This document shows positions 32,144-43,389 of a DNA stretch of 64,000 nt, piece by piece (within the stretch, counting starts at the first letter, position 1; each line of letters begins with the position of its first letter). Below the pieces are notes generated by a model. It was not told the origin of the DNA. It did no database searches and saw only the letters and a program-made list of their open reading frames with translations. The stretch covers positions 310,001 to 374,000 of the forward strand of contig CAVYXC010000002.1 of NCBI GenBank assembly GCA_963772515.1. The letters are read 5' to 3'. This stretch comes from JAFAHD01 sp963772515 (GTDB taxonomy: Bacteria; Vulcanimicrobiota; Vulcanimicrobiia; Eremiobacterales; Eremiobacteraceae). The translations under genes and the position numbers were made by a program.

Positions 32144-34963
32144 ATGCCTAACCCACTGCAGCGCCTCATCGATTTGGGCCAGAGCTTCTGGCTCGACAAC
32201 GTCAGGCGCGGCTTCACGCGCTCCGGCGAGCTGCGCCGCATGATCGACGACGACGGCTTGCGCGGCGAGACGTCGAATCCGACGATCTTCGAGAAGGCGA
32301 TCGCCGAGAGCGGGGATTACGACGAGCAGATCGTGGCGCTCGTCGCGCAAGGCGCGGGCCCCGCGGCGATCTACGACGCGTTGACCACCGACGACATCCG
32401 CGAGGCTTGCGACGCGTTTCGCGATCTCTATGACGCGAGTTCGGGCGGTGACGGCTACGTGTCGATCGAGCTGCCCCCGCAGCTGGCCAAGGACACCGAC
32501 GCGTCGGTCGCCGAGGCGCACCGGCTGTGGAAGCTGGTGGCGCGGCCCAATGTCATGATCAAAGTGCCGGCGACGTCCGAGGGCATGCCCGTGATCCGCC
32601 AGCTCATCGGCGACGGCATCAACGTCAACATCACGCTCATGTTCGGCGCGGGATACTACGAGCGCGTCATCGACGCGTTCATGAGCGGGCTCGAGGACCG
32701 GCTGCGCAAAGGCCAGCCGATCAGCTCCCTCGCGTCCGTCGCGTCGTGCTTCGTCAGCCGGGTCGACACCGAAGCCGATAAACGCATCCAAGCCGTCATG
32801 AGCAGCGCGGACGCAACCACCAAGGCGCGCCTGCAGGCGCACCTTGGAACCACCGCGATCGCCAACTCGAAGCGCCTGTACTCGGTCTATCAGCGTTCGA
32901 TCGCCGGCCAGCGCTGGCAGGCGCTCGCAGCGGCGGGCGCGCGACGGCAGCGTCCGTTGTGGGCGAGCACGTCGACCAAGAACCCCGCGTACAAGGACAC
33001 GTACTATGTCGAGGCGCTCATCGGGCCCGACACGGTCGACACGATGCCGCCCGCGACCATCGACGCCTTCCGCGACCACGGCATCGTCAAGCCCACGCTC
33101 GACCGCGGTATCGACAAAGCCGAAGAAACGCTGGCGGAGCTCGAAGAGCTCGGCATCTCGCTCGTGTCGATCACCGATAAACTGCTCGCCGACGGGTTGG
33201 TCTCGTTCCAGACCTCTTATGACCAGCTGCTCGACGTGCTCGGACGCAAGGCGCACGCGCTCCAAGGCGCGGACGACCGGCTGACGATGACAGGCGTCTC
33301 CCCGCAAGAGCAGGCCGACGCGCTGGCCGGGCTCGAGACGGACCGCTTCGTCGCGCGCTTCTGGCAGCGCGACCCGGACTTGTGGAAAAAAGGCGACGCG
33401 GAGCACGCGGCGATCATCCGAGATCGGCTCGGTTGGTTGACATCGCCGGATCTGATGTATCACCGCACGCAAGAGCTCTCTGCGTTCGCCGACGGGCTGC
33501 GCAAGGACGGCATCGCGCACGTCGTCGTCATGGGAATGGGCGGCTCGAGCCTGTGTCCGATCGTGCTGCGCGAGACGTTCGGCACGCGCAAAGGGTATCC
33601 GGCGCTGCTGGTCCTCGACAGCACCGTGCCCGCCAGCGTGAGCGCGATCGAGAAGGCGATCGACCTCAAGTCGACCGTCTTCATCGAGTCGAGCAAATCG
33701 GGCACGACGCTCGAACCGCGCGTCTTCTCCGAATACTTCTTCGAGAAGGTGTCGAACGCGCTCGGCGGCGCGAACAAGGCCGCAGCGCGCTTCGCGTGCA
33801 TCACGGATCCCGGCACGCCGCTCGAGACGCTCGCGCGCGAACGCGGTTTCCGCAACGTCTTTCTCAATCCCGAGGATATCGGCGGCCGCTACTCGGCGCT
33901 GACGTACTTCGGACTGGTCCCGGCCGCGGCAGCGGGGGTCGATGTCGACGGACTGCTCGACCGCGCGCGCGGGATGGCCGCGGCGTGTGCTGCGGGCGTC
34001 AAAGCATCGGAGCATCCGGCGGTGCGTTTGGGCACCGCGCTTGCCACGTTGGCGATGCGCCACGGGCGCGACAAAGTGACGGTGCTCGCGTCGCCCGGAA
34101 TCGCGACCTTCGGGCTGTGGCTCGAGCAACTTATCGCCGAAAGCCTCGGCAAGGAAGGGCGCGGCTTGATACCCGTTGCGGGCGAACCGCCGGGAGACCC
34201 AGGCGCGTACGGCGCTGACCGCGTCTTCGTGCATCTGCGCCTGGGCAACGACGCGACGCTCGATGCGCGCGGCGAAGCGCTCGAGCGGGCCGGCCATCCC
34301 GTGTTGCGCATCAGTTTGCGCGACACGCTCGATCTCGGCGCGGAGTTCTTCCGCTGGGAGTTCGCGACCGCGACCGCCGGCTCGTTCTTAGATGTCGACG
34401 CCTTCGACCAGCCCAACGTCCAGGAGAGCAAGGACAACACCAACCGCATTCTGGCGCAGCGCGATGCGTCTGGATCGCAGGCCGCCGAGGCGATCGCTCC
34501 CGGCGACGACGAGGCGCTCGCACGCGTCGTGCGCACGACCGCGACCGGCGATTATATCGCGCTCATGGCGTTCGTCCACCAGACGCCCGCCCGCGATGAG
34601 ATCTTCGATGACATCCGTTCGACGCTGCGCGATGCGACCAAGGCCGCCACGACCTTCGGTTACGGCCCTCGTTTCTTGCACTCGACCGGCCAGCTGCACA
34701 AAGGCGGGCCGAACACGGGCGTGTTCATCCAGCTCGTCGGCGCCGCTCGCGAGAAGCTGCCGATCCCCGGCCAGCCATTCGATTTCGCAACCCTCGTCGC
34801 GGCGCAAGCGCTCGGTGATCTGCAGTCGCTGCGCGCGCATGGCAGGCGCGTCGTGCGCGTCGATCTCGGCGCCGACGTCGATGCATCGCTTGCGACGCTG
34901 CGCCGCACGGTAGCGAAGATGGCGGGCTCGCTCTCGCCGGCCGGCAGCGGCAGCAACGCGTGA
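32144..34963 (+). CDS. Bifunctional transaldolase / glucose-6-phosphate isomerase
   Basis: This is a 939-residue natural fusion. Residues about 1-365 are transaldolase: NPTIFEKAIAESGDYDEQI, MIKVPATSEGMPVIRQLIGDGINVNITLMF (Schiff-base lysine in the first IKVPAT), ASVASCFVSRVDTEAD and WASTSTKNPAYKDTYYVEAL. Residues about 390-939 are phosphoglucose isomerase: VVMGMGGSSLCPIVLRETFG, VFIESSKSGTTLEPRVFSEY and HSTGQLHKGGPNTGVFIQLV near the end. It joins a non-oxidative pentose phosphate enzyme to the entry isomerase so that fructose-6-phosphate can be recycled to glucose-6-phosphate for Zwf, the next gene. The fusion is known in several high-GC and deep-branching lineages. It ends 24 bases before zwf. 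Confidence 0.96.
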   Translation: MPNPLQRLIDLGQSFWLDNVRRGFTRSGELRRMIDDDGLRGETSNPTIFEKAIAESGDYDEQIVALVAQGAGPAAIYDALTTDDIREACDAFRDLYDASSGGDGYVSIELPPQLAKDTDASVAEAHRLWKLVARPNVMIKVPATSEGMPVIRQLIGDGINVNITLMFGAGYYERVIDAFMSGLEDRLRKGQPISSLASVASCFVSRVDTEADKRIQAVMSSADATTKARLQAHLGTTAIANSKRLYSVYQRSIAGQRWQALAAAGARRQRPLWASTSTKNPAYKDTYYVEALIGPDTVDTMPPATIDAFRDHGIVKPTLDRGIDKAEETLAELEELGISLVSITDKLLADGLVSFQTSYDQLLDVLGRKAHALQGADDRLTMTGVSPQEQADALAGLETDRFVARFWQRDPDLWKKGDAEHAAIIRDRLGWLTSPDLMYHRTQELSAFADGLRKDGIAHVVVMGMGGSSLCPIVLRETFGTRKGYPALLVLDSTVPASVSAIEKAIDLKSTVFIESSKSGTTLEPRVFSEYFFEKVSNALGGANKAAARFACITDPGTPLETLARERGFRNVFLNPEDIGGRYSALTYFGLVPAAAAGVDVDGLLDRARGMAAACAAGVKASEHPAVRLGTALATLAMRHGRDKVTVLASPGIATFGLWLEQLIAESLGKEGRGLIPVAGEPPGDPGAYGADRVFVHLRLGNDATLDARGEALERAGHPVLRISLRDTLDLGAEFFRWEFATATAGSFLDVDAFDQPNVQESKDNTNRILAQRDASGSQAAEAIAPGDDEALARVVRTTATGDYIALMAFVHQTPARDEIFDDIRSTLRDATKAATTFGYGPRFLHSTGQLHKGGPNTGVFIQLVGAAREKLPIPGQPFDFATLVAAQALGDLQSLRAHGRRVVRVDLGADVDASLATLRRTVAKMAGSLSPAGSGSNA

Positions 34964-34987
34964 CGCTCGGTGGGCGGCGTTAGCGCG

Positions 34988-36523
34988 ATGGCGACGGCGA
35001 CGGTCGACAATCCATTCCGCGAGGGGCTGCGCGAGGACCGCGCGACGCGGCCCGTTCAGCTGGTCATCTTCGGCGCGTCCGGCGATCTGACGTGCCGTAA
35101 GCTGCTGCCGGCCATCTACAATCTCGCGCAGGCAGACCTGTTGCCCGAGAACTTCTGCGTCGTCGGTTTTGCGCGTTCGCCCATGACCGACGAGGAGTTC
35201 CGCGAGCAGCTGCGCCGCTCGGTCGCCGGCTCAAGCGAGATCCGCGTGCGGGACCAGGCCGTCCTTGAGGAGCTCGCCTCGCGTTGCCGATATGTTTCAG
35301 GCACGTTCGATGACGCGAGCGCTTTCAAACGGCTGGGCGGCGTGCTCACCGAGGACGATCTCAAGTACGGCACCGCCGGCAATCGCATCTTCTATATCTC
35401 GACGCCCGCAAGCCTGTTCGGCATCATCGTCGAGCAGCTGCATGAGGCCGGCTTGACCGGGGATGGCGGACCCGCCGACAACTCCGTGCGCATCATCGTC
35501 GAAAAGCCGTTCGGCCGCGACCTCGCCAGCGCCAAAGCGCTCAACGACGAGATGCTCAAGTATCTGCGCGAGGACCAGATCTACCGCATCGACCACTATC
35601 TCGGCAAAGAGACCGTCCAGAACATCTTGGTGCTGCGTTTCGCCAACGGCATTTTCGAACCTATCTGGGACCGCAACTACGTCGACAGCGTGCAGATCAC
35701 GGTGGCGGAGAGTTTGGGCATCGAAGGCCGCGGCGCGTTCTACGAAGAGACCGGCGTCGTACGCGACATCTTGCAGAACCACGGGCTGCAGCTGCTCTCG
35801 CTGGTCGGCATGGAACCGCCGACGACGTTCGACGCGCGCGATTTCCGCGACGAGAAGGTCCGAGTCATCGAGGCCATCCGCCCGATCGACGTCAAGGAAG
35901 CGGTGCGCGGGCAATACGGGCCAGGTTTCGTCAATGGGCAACCGGTGCTGGGATATCGCGAAGAGCAAAACGTGGCACCGACCTCGATGGTGCCGACGTT
36001 CGCTGCGCTGCGCCTGTTCGTCGACAACTGGCGCTGGGCGGGCGTGCCCTTCTACTTGCGCTCCGGAAAACGGCTGCCCAAGCGCGTCACCGAGATAGCC
36101 ATCCAGTTCAAGGAAGCGCCCCATTTGCCGTTCCGCAAATCGCAGATCGAACAAGCCGAAGGCAACGTGCTGGCGCTGCGCATCCAACCCGACGAAGGCG
36201 TGACCCTCAAGCTCGAGGCGAAGGTCCCCGGCCCGAGCATGCGCATCCGCTCGGTCGCGATGGACTTCTCGTACGGCGCGACCTTCGGCGCCGAAGACGC
36301 GTCGCCGTACGAACGGCTCATCTTGGACTGCATGAAAGGCGATCAGACGCTGTTCGACCGCGCCGACGGCGTCGAGGCCGCCTGGGCGCTGGTCGATCCG
36401 CTGCTGCAGGCGTGGGATGCGGATCGCTCGATCGTGTTCCCGAACTATCCGGCCGGCTCGTGGGGGCCCAAAGAGGCCGAAGATCTCATCCAACGCGATG
36501 GGCGTGCGTGGCGGCTGCCGTGA
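34988..36523 (+). CDS. zwf: Glucose-6-phosphate 1-dehydrogenase
   Basis: This is the first oxidative pentose phosphate enzyme, 511 residues, producing 6-phosphogluconolactone and NADPH. The dinucleotide loop is FGASGDLTCRKLLPAIYNLA near the N-terminus. The active-site signature RIDHYLGKETVQNILVLRFAN lies near residue 200, and KRLPKRVTEIAIQFK and the PDEGVTLKLEAKVPGP strand lie in the large domain. ATG 34988 is preferred over GTG 34970, since neither has a strong ribosome-binding site and the ATG is closer to the conserved region. It overlaps opcA by four bases, and the OpcA assembly protein is expected to act on it. Confidence 0.96.
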   Translation: MATATVDNPFREGLREDRATRPVQLVIFGASGDLTCRKLLPAIYNLAQADLLPENFCVVGFARSPMTDEEFREQLRRSVAGSSEIRVRDQAVLEELASRCRYVSGTFDDASAFKRLGGVLTEDDLKYGTAGNRIFYISTPASLFGIIVEQLHEAGLTGDGGPADNSVRIIVEKPFGRDLASAKALNDEMLKYLREDQIYRIDHYLGKETVQNILVLRFANGIFEPIWDRNYVDSVQITVAESLGIEGRGAFYEETGVVRDILQNHGLQLLSLVGMEPPTTFDARDFRDEKVRVIEAIRPIDVKEAVRGQYGPGFVNGQPVLGYREEQNVAPTSMVPTFAALRLFVDNWRWAGVPFYLRSGKRLPKRVTEIAIQFKEAPHLPFRKSQIEQAEGNVLALRIQPDEGVTLKLEAKVPGPSMRIRSVAMDFSYGATFGAEDASPYERLILDCMKGDQTLFDRADGVEAAWALVDPLLQAWDADRSIVFPNYPAGSWGPKEAEDLIQRDGRAWRLP

Positions 36524-37587
36524 GCACGCAGGGCGACGGCGCTGCGACGCCGGTCTGGGCCTCCGGGTTTGAGCGCGTCCGCATAGAAGATGCCGAATCC
36601 ACATTGACCTCGCGCTGGCGCGAGGTGGTCGCGACGGCCGGTGCGACACCGAGCGCACGCTCGCTCACGCTCAATCTCGTCACCTACGTGGACCGCCCTG
36701 AGGCGTGCGCCGACGTATCGAAGATTCTGGCGGAGATCGCGGGCACGCATTCGATCCGCGCCGTGACCATCATCGAAGATGCGACGGTCGACGAGGATGC
36801 GATCCAGGCGTTCATCCATCCCGACGAGCGCGCGGACGAGCAAGGCTTCAGCGAGGAGGTCTTCGTACGCGTCCACCCGCGCGCATCCGCCTCGGCGGCG
36901 TCCGCGGTGCTGGCGCTGCTGGCCGCCGACCTGCCCGTGTATCTGTGGTGGCGCGGCGATTCGCCGTTCGGCCGCCCGCTGTTCCGCTTGCTCGCGCCCT
37001 TGGTGAAGAAGATCGTGGTCGACTCGATGCGCTTCGGCGATACGAACGCCGCGCTGGACACACTGCGACGCCTCACCGAACGCCGCGCAGGTCACGTCGC
37101 GGTGGCCGATCTCAACTGGAAGCGTCTCAAGACGTGGCGTCAAGCGGTCGCTGCCTGCTTCGACGACCCGCAAGTGCTCGCGCTCATCGGCGGCTTCGAC
37201 AAATGCCAGGTCGAGTACGCCGCGGATCTCGACGTGCCTAACGCGCAGCATAAGACCGCGGGCGCCACGCTCTTCGCCGGCTGGCTAGCACGCTGCGTGC
37301 CGCGGCTGCGCGGGCGCGTCCGCCTCGCTCCCGTGACCAACGCGGGGGCTCGGCGCGGCCGCCTTATCGCGGTGCTGTTCCAATCGTCGCGCTCGCAAGC
37401 CACGTTGGCGCTCACGCGCCAGGACAGTCCGCGCCAGATCGTGGCGGAGGCGCGCGACGCACAAGGCGCGCTGATACGCAGCTGGAACTTCCATGTCGTG
37501 AAGGCGTCCGAAGCCGAACTGCTGCATCGCTCGATCGACGATCCGGCACGCGATCCGATGCTCGAAGCGGCCCTCGCCGAGGAGTAG
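36520..37587 (+). CDS. opcA: Glucose-6-phosphate dehydrogenase assembly protein OpcA
   Basis: OpcA activates or helps oligomerise G6PDH in cyanobacteria and is a standing partner of zwf in Actinobacteria. The 355-residue protein shows the family features LTLNLVTYVD, the RAVTIIEDA segment, VFVRVHPRASASAASAVLALLAADLPVYLWWRGDSPFGRPLF and the DSMRFGDTNAALDTLRRLTERRAGHVAVADLNWKRLKTWRQAVAACFD block. GTG 36520 overlaps the zwf stop (GTGA), which fixes the start; longer frames run back into zwf. Its location between zwf and pgl is standard. Redox control of G6PDH as in cyanobacteria is only a possibility. Confidence 0.93.
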   Translation: MSTQGDGAATPVWASGFERVRIEDAESTLTSRWREVVATAGATPSARSLTLNLVTYVDRPEACADVSKILAEIAGTHSIRAVTIIEDATVDEDAIQAFIHPDERADEQGFSEEVFVRVHPRASASAASAVLALLAADLPVYLWWRGDSPFGRPLFRLLAPLVKKIVVDSMRFGDTNAALDTLRRLTERRAGHVAVADLNWKRLKTWRQAVAACFDDPQVLALIGGFDKCQVEYAADLDVPNAQHKTAGATLFAGWLARCVPRLRGRVRLAPVTNAGARRGRLIAVLFQSSRSQATLALTRQDSPRQIVAEARDAQGALIRSWNFHVVKASEAELLHRSIDDPARDPMLEAALAEE

Positions 37588-37590
37588 CGT

Positions 37591-38334
37591 ATGACGCACG
37601 ACGGACGCGTCATCGTGCTGGCCACGCCGGACGATGTCGCGTATCAAGCCGCGACCGAGTTCGAAGTGCGCGCACGCGCCGCGATCGAGGATCATGGCCG
37701 CTTCGCCGTCGCACTGTCGGGCGGCACGACGCCGCGCGCGCTGTTCGCGCTGCTTGCGTCGCCGCAATTCGCAGAAGACATCGATTGGTCGCACATCCAC
37801 TTCTTTTGGGGCGACGAACGCTGCGTGCCGCCGACCGACGAGGCGAGCAACTACGCACAGGCGTTTAACGGGCTGCTCGGCCCGATCGCTGTGCCCCCCG
37901 AGAACGTGCACCGCATGCGCGGCGACCTCGAGCCGCACGCGGGCGCCATCGACTACGCCGATCAACTGACCAAGTTCTTCGGCGGTGCGACGGCGCTGGA
38001 CTTGGCCTACCTCGGTTTGGGCGAGGACGGCCATACGGCATCGCTCTTCCCAGGTGACGCGGCACTCGATGCCGATCAGCCGTGCGTAGCAGTGCACGTG
38101 CCGGACAACATCATCGCGCCATGGCGCCTGACGCTGACCTATCCCGTGCTCAACGCCGCCGAAGCCGCGATATTCCTGGTCGAGGGCGCGTCGAAGTCGG
38201 CCGTGCTCGCGCGCGTGCTCGACGGGCCGCGCGACGCGCACAACCTTCCTGCGCAAGGCATCTCACCGGCAGAAGGCTCGCTCATATGGCTGGTGGATGA
38301 CGCGGCTGCGAGCAGTCTGAAGCCGCGCGTCTGA
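37591..38334 (+). CDS. pgl: 6-phosphogluconolactonase
   Basis: This is a 247-residue enzyme that hydrolyses 6-phosphogluconolactone to 6-phosphogluconate. Family markers are ALSGGTTPRALFALLASPQF, IHFFWGDERCVPPTDEASNY, NVHRMRGDLEPHAGAIDYAD and LGLGEDGHTASLFPGDAAL (the last is the signature of the NagB/RpiA-like fold). It starts three bases after opcA. No 6-phosphogluconate dehydrogenase gene lies in the window, so the last oxidative step must be encoded elsewhere or the pathway feeds the Entner-Doudoroff route. Confidence 0.95.
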   Translation: MTHDGRVIVLATPDDVAYQAATEFEVRARAAIEDHGRFAVALSGGTTPRALFALLASPQFAEDIDWSHIHFFWGDERCVPPTDEASNYAQAFNGLLGPIAVPPENVHRMRGDLEPHAGAIDYADQLTKFFGGATALDLAYLGLGEDGHTASLFPGDAALDADQPCVAVHVPDNIIAPWRLTLTYPVLNAAEAAIFLVEGASKSAVLARVLDGPRDAHNLPAQGISPAEGSLIWLVDDAAASSLKPRV

Positions 38335-38344
38335 GGGGCTGCCG

Positions 38345-39217
38345 CTGAGCAAGACGCAACGATCGATCACCGTCGCCGACACCGCGTACTGGGTCGCGAT
38401 GTATCGCGCGATCGAATCCGAGCGCCCGGACGCGGTGTTCCAGGACCCCTACGCGCGAACGCTCAGCGGCGCGCGCGGCGAGGAGATCTTGGCGACCATT
38501 CCGCGCGCGCGCGTGTATGGCTGGCCGATGGTGGTGCGCACCGCGGTGATGGACGACATCATCGCACGGCTCGCTCCCGACGTCGATGCCGTGCTCAACT
38601 TGGCGGCTGGTCTCGATGCGCGGCCCTACCGGCTGCCGCTGCGCAGCGATCTGCGCTGGATCGAGGTGGACTTCGCCGCGACGCTCGATTATAAGGCGGC
38701 CCTGCTCGCGAGCGCGACGCCGCACTGCAAGCTCGAACGGGTCGCGCTCGATCTCGCCGACCGCAGCGGGCGCCAGGAGCTTTTCGCGCGCGTCGGCTCG
38801 GAATGCCCGCGCGTGGCCGTCATCAGCGAAGGGCTGCTCGTGTATCTCGCGCCTGCGGACGCGGGCACGCTCGCAGACGACCTTGGCGGACAGCAGTCTT
38901 TTCGCTCATGGGTCACCGACGTCGCGTCGCCGTGGGTGCTGCGCATGATGGAGCGCACGTGGGGCAAGCGGTTGCGCGAGGGCGGTACCCCGTTTCAGTT
39001 CGCACCGGCTGACGCCGCCGCGTTTTTCGCGCAGCACGGCTGGCGCATCCGCGAGTACCGCGCCAATGTCATCGAGGCTGCTCGGCTTAAACGTGAATTC
39101 CCGATGGCGTGGTTCTTCAAGCTTGTTTTCGCGCCGTGGTACCGGAGCGAGACGACGCGGCGCTCAGGACCCATGGTCGGGGTGGTGCTGCTCGACAACG
39201 CGAAGAGCACGGCATGA
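38345..39217 (+). CDS. Class I SAM-dependent methyltransferase (leucine carboxyl methyltransferase-like, TIGR00027 type); probable CTG start
   Basis: This Rossmann-fold methyltransferase resembles the Ppm1/LCMT-like proteins common in Actinobacteria. The SAM motif is VLNLAAGLDARPYRLPL, preceded by the family-typical AYWVAMYRAIESERPDAVFQDPYARTL, with VAVISEGLLVYL as the post-motif strand. The conserved N-terminus extends upstream of the first ATG (38399); the only upstream start-like codon in frame is CTG 38345, placed six bases after GAGGGG. With it the protein is 290 residues. Members may methylate small molecules or polyketides; no substrate is known. It overlaps the next gene by four bases and closes the sugar-phosphate gene run without an obvious functional link. 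Confidence 0.82.
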   Translation: MSKTQRSITVADTAYWVAMYRAIESERPDAVFQDPYARTLSGARGEEILATIPRARVYGWPMVVRTAVMDDIIARLAPDVDAVLNLAAGLDARPYRLPLRSDLRWIEVDFAATLDYKAALLASATPHCKLERVALDLADRSGRQELFARVGSECPRVAVISEGLLVYLAPADAGTLADDLGGQQSFRSWVTDVASPWVLRMMERTWGKRLREGGTPFQFAPADAAAFFAQHGWRIREYRANVIEAARLKREFPMAWFFKLVFAPWYRSETTRRSGPMVGVVLLDNAKSTA

Positions 39218-39951
39218 AAACCCGGCCGGTCGTTGGGTTTGTCGCTATCCTTATCGTGACGCTCCTCGGGGCGCCGGCAATTGCGGCCTCTGCCGACAAG
39301 TGCCCGCTGCACGCCGCGAGCTTCATGCTGGTCGCGCGGGGCGAAACGGGCAAAGTGGACCGCTACGTGGTGGCGCTGCTGCTGACCGGCAGTGATCCCG
39401 TTACCGCGAACCTGCAGGTCCCTGGGCTTCAAAACGACATCACCACGCCGGTCGTCGCTCCGGATGCGAACGGCGGGGAGTCGATCAACCACTACGTCAT
39501 CGATATCCCGCGCGCGGTCTCAGCGACCGGCATCACCGTCTATGGGCTGCTCGTGCATGGCCGCGGCGATCACGACATGACGTGCAGCCAGCCCGTGCGC
39601 TTGGTGACCACCGCGCCGGTCGGCTCGCTTTCACAATTCGATGACAGCGGACTCTCGCCCAGCGATCTGCTCTATCCTCAGCGGGTGACCGAAGCGCGCG
39701 TCTTACAGTCTGCGCCAGCGGCCTTCCCAAGCGACGCGCAGATCAGACATCCCGCGACGATCGTGGTGGCTCTGACGGTCGGCGCCGGCGGCGACGTCGT
39801 CGCGGCGCGGATCGATCAATCGTCCGGCTATCCGGCGCTCGACTCGGCTGCGCTCGGCGCCGCGCGCAAGACGGTGTTCAGCGCGCCGCAATTCGACGGC
39901 GTGCCGATCGCACTCGAGTATTTCGTGTCGTACCGCGTGGGCAGCCGCTAG
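39214..39951 (+). CDS. Exported protein with TonB C-terminal-like domain
   Basis: This is a 245-residue protein with a signal peptide (MKTRPVVGFVAILIVTLLGA, cleavage near AIAASA). The last 80 residues form a TonB_C-type fold: HPATIVVALTVGAGGDVVAA, then SSGYPALDSAALGAARKTVF and the terminal strand VPIALEYFVSYRV. The middle is a beta-rich domain with two cysteines (CPLHAA, MTCSQP). There is no membrane anchor after the signal peptide, so it is not a normal energy-transducing TonB; free TonB_C proteins of this kind are common and functionally obscure. The ATGA overlap with the methyltransferase couples the two. Confidence 0.8.
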   Translation: MKTRPVVGFVAILIVTLLGAPAIAASADKCPLHAASFMLVARGETGKVDRYVVALLLTGSDPVTANLQVPGLQNDITTPVVAPDANGGESINHYVIDIPRAVSATGITVYGLLVHGRGDHDMTCSQPVRLVTTAPVGSLSQFDDSGLSPSDLLYPQRVTEARVLQSAPAAFPSDAQIRHPATIVVALTVGAGGDVVAARIDQSSGYPALDSAALGAARKTVFSAPQFDGVPIALEYFVSYRVGSR

Positions 39952-39955
39952 GCGG

Positions 39956-40428
39956 CTAGCAGCCTTCCGATCCCTGGTCGCCCAGATCGGCATTCGGGTC
40001 GATGCTGTACAGCGCTGCCGAGTGCTGGTAATCGATCATTGGGGGCGAGGGCGGGACCAAGAAATAGCTGAGCGTGCTCGCTCCGATATGGTTCGCAAGC
40101 CTCGCATCCACTTCTAGCGTTGTATCGACGCACGCCGTCACGCTAAATATTTTTGTAGCCCAGCCGTCGTGCGAGAATCTCAATTCGACCTGCTTTTCCG
40201 GCGTCACGCCCACCAAACTGTAAAAGCCGTGCTTGTCCGTGTACGTTTCCATCGACTGGCTGCGAGAATGCAGACGCACTAAAACTCCGGCCAAGGGCAT
40301 CTTGGATTCGGAATAGAGGTCTGAAACGTGCCCTTTGATCGCGGTGGTTTCAGCGCGCGCAGCGTTCGTGAGCAGGGCGCCCACAGCGGCGACCACCACC
40401 GCAAAAGCAGCCAGACGAACGAAGCTCG

Positions 40429-40432
<4 letters not shown>
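39956..40432 (-). CDS. Exported protein with carboxypeptidase-regulatory-like (Ig-type) domain
   Basis: This is a 158-residue protein. After a signal peptide (about 1-27, VRLAAFAVVVAAVGALLTNA) comes a single CarboxypepD_reg-like beta-sandwich: IKGHVSDLYSESKMPLAGVLVRLHSRSQ, then TYTDKHGFYSLVGVTPEKQVELRFSHDG. The tail is proline-rich (VPPSPPMIDYQ) and ends Gly-Cys. Such domains bind sugars or proteins outside the cell. The ATG overlaps the lon stop by four bases, so it is the last gene of the hsp20-lon unit. No functional tie to protein quality control is evident. Confidence 0.75.
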
Positions 40433-42845
<2,413 letters not shown>

Positions 42846-42846
<1 letters not shown>

Positions 42847-43286
42847 CAGCCGCGCCCCCGGATCGCCATGCGGATCTCCATGCGGTCGACCCCGTCGACT
42901 TGGCCGCTGTCGGAGACAGGCAGCTTGATGGTCAGCGTGCCGTCGTGATATTCAGCCTTGGCAGCATCGACCGCCACGACTGAGGGCAGCGGGATGCGCT
43001 TGAGGAAGCAGCCGTATTCGATCTCCTTTTGCAAGACGGCTTCGGCGCGCCGCAAGTCCGGCTCGCGGAAACCGGCGAGATAGAGGCTTGCGCCCTCGAC
43101 GACCAGCTTCACGTTAGCGGGGTTGATGCCGGCCAATTCGACGCGCACCATGACCGTGCGGCCACGGTCGGTCAGATAGACGTCCGCGTTCGGGTTGAAC
43201 GACCCACGCCGGGCGTGGCGGGTCAGGGGGAGGCTCAACTCCGCGAACAATCGGTCGAATTCGCGTACGAGGTCGTCGGGCTGCAT
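42846..43286 (-). CDS. Hsp20/alpha-crystallin-family small heat-shock protein
   Basis: This is a 146-residue ATP-independent holdase. The alpha-crystallin domain spans about residues 35-135, beginning FNPNADVYLTDRGRTVMVRV and including ELAGINPANVKLVVEGASLYLAG and the conserved DGTLTIKLPV near the C-terminus. The usual I-x-I tail motif is weak: the end reads MEIRMAIRGRG. The protein would bind unfolding clients for later refolding or for degradation by Lon, encoded immediately downstream with a one-base overlap. The N-terminus (MQPDDLVREFDRLF) has the amphipathic helix expected of the family. Confidence 0.93.
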
Positions 43287-43366
43287 CTGTGATGGCGCTC
43301 CTGGAATGGCGGGAATGGCGCTATTTCGGCGTCCCGGGCCCTCCTACCCGCAGGCGAGATTTCCGA

Positions 43367-43372
43367 TACAAT
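43367..43372 (+). promoter_or_regulatory. -10 box of the proline-rich membrane protein gene
   Basis: TACAAT lies 17 bases before the ATG at 43390. If used, the start would be near 43379, leaving a leader of about ten bases that is almost entirely the GGGAG ribosome-binding site. This favours ATG 43390 over the ATG at 43375. No good -35 box was found. Confidence 0.4.
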
Positions 43373-43389
43373 AAATGCGGGAGTACTGG

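Noticed and set aside
32099..34297. A 732-codon open frame on the minus strand opposite the tal/pgi fusion
   Set aside because: Antisense shadow of a well-supported gene; no family resemblance.
43250..43275. CGGTCGAATTCG in hsp20 as another palindromic repeat
   Set aside because: Only one arm is present; it encodes the normal Hsp20 N-terminal helix (REFDRLF).
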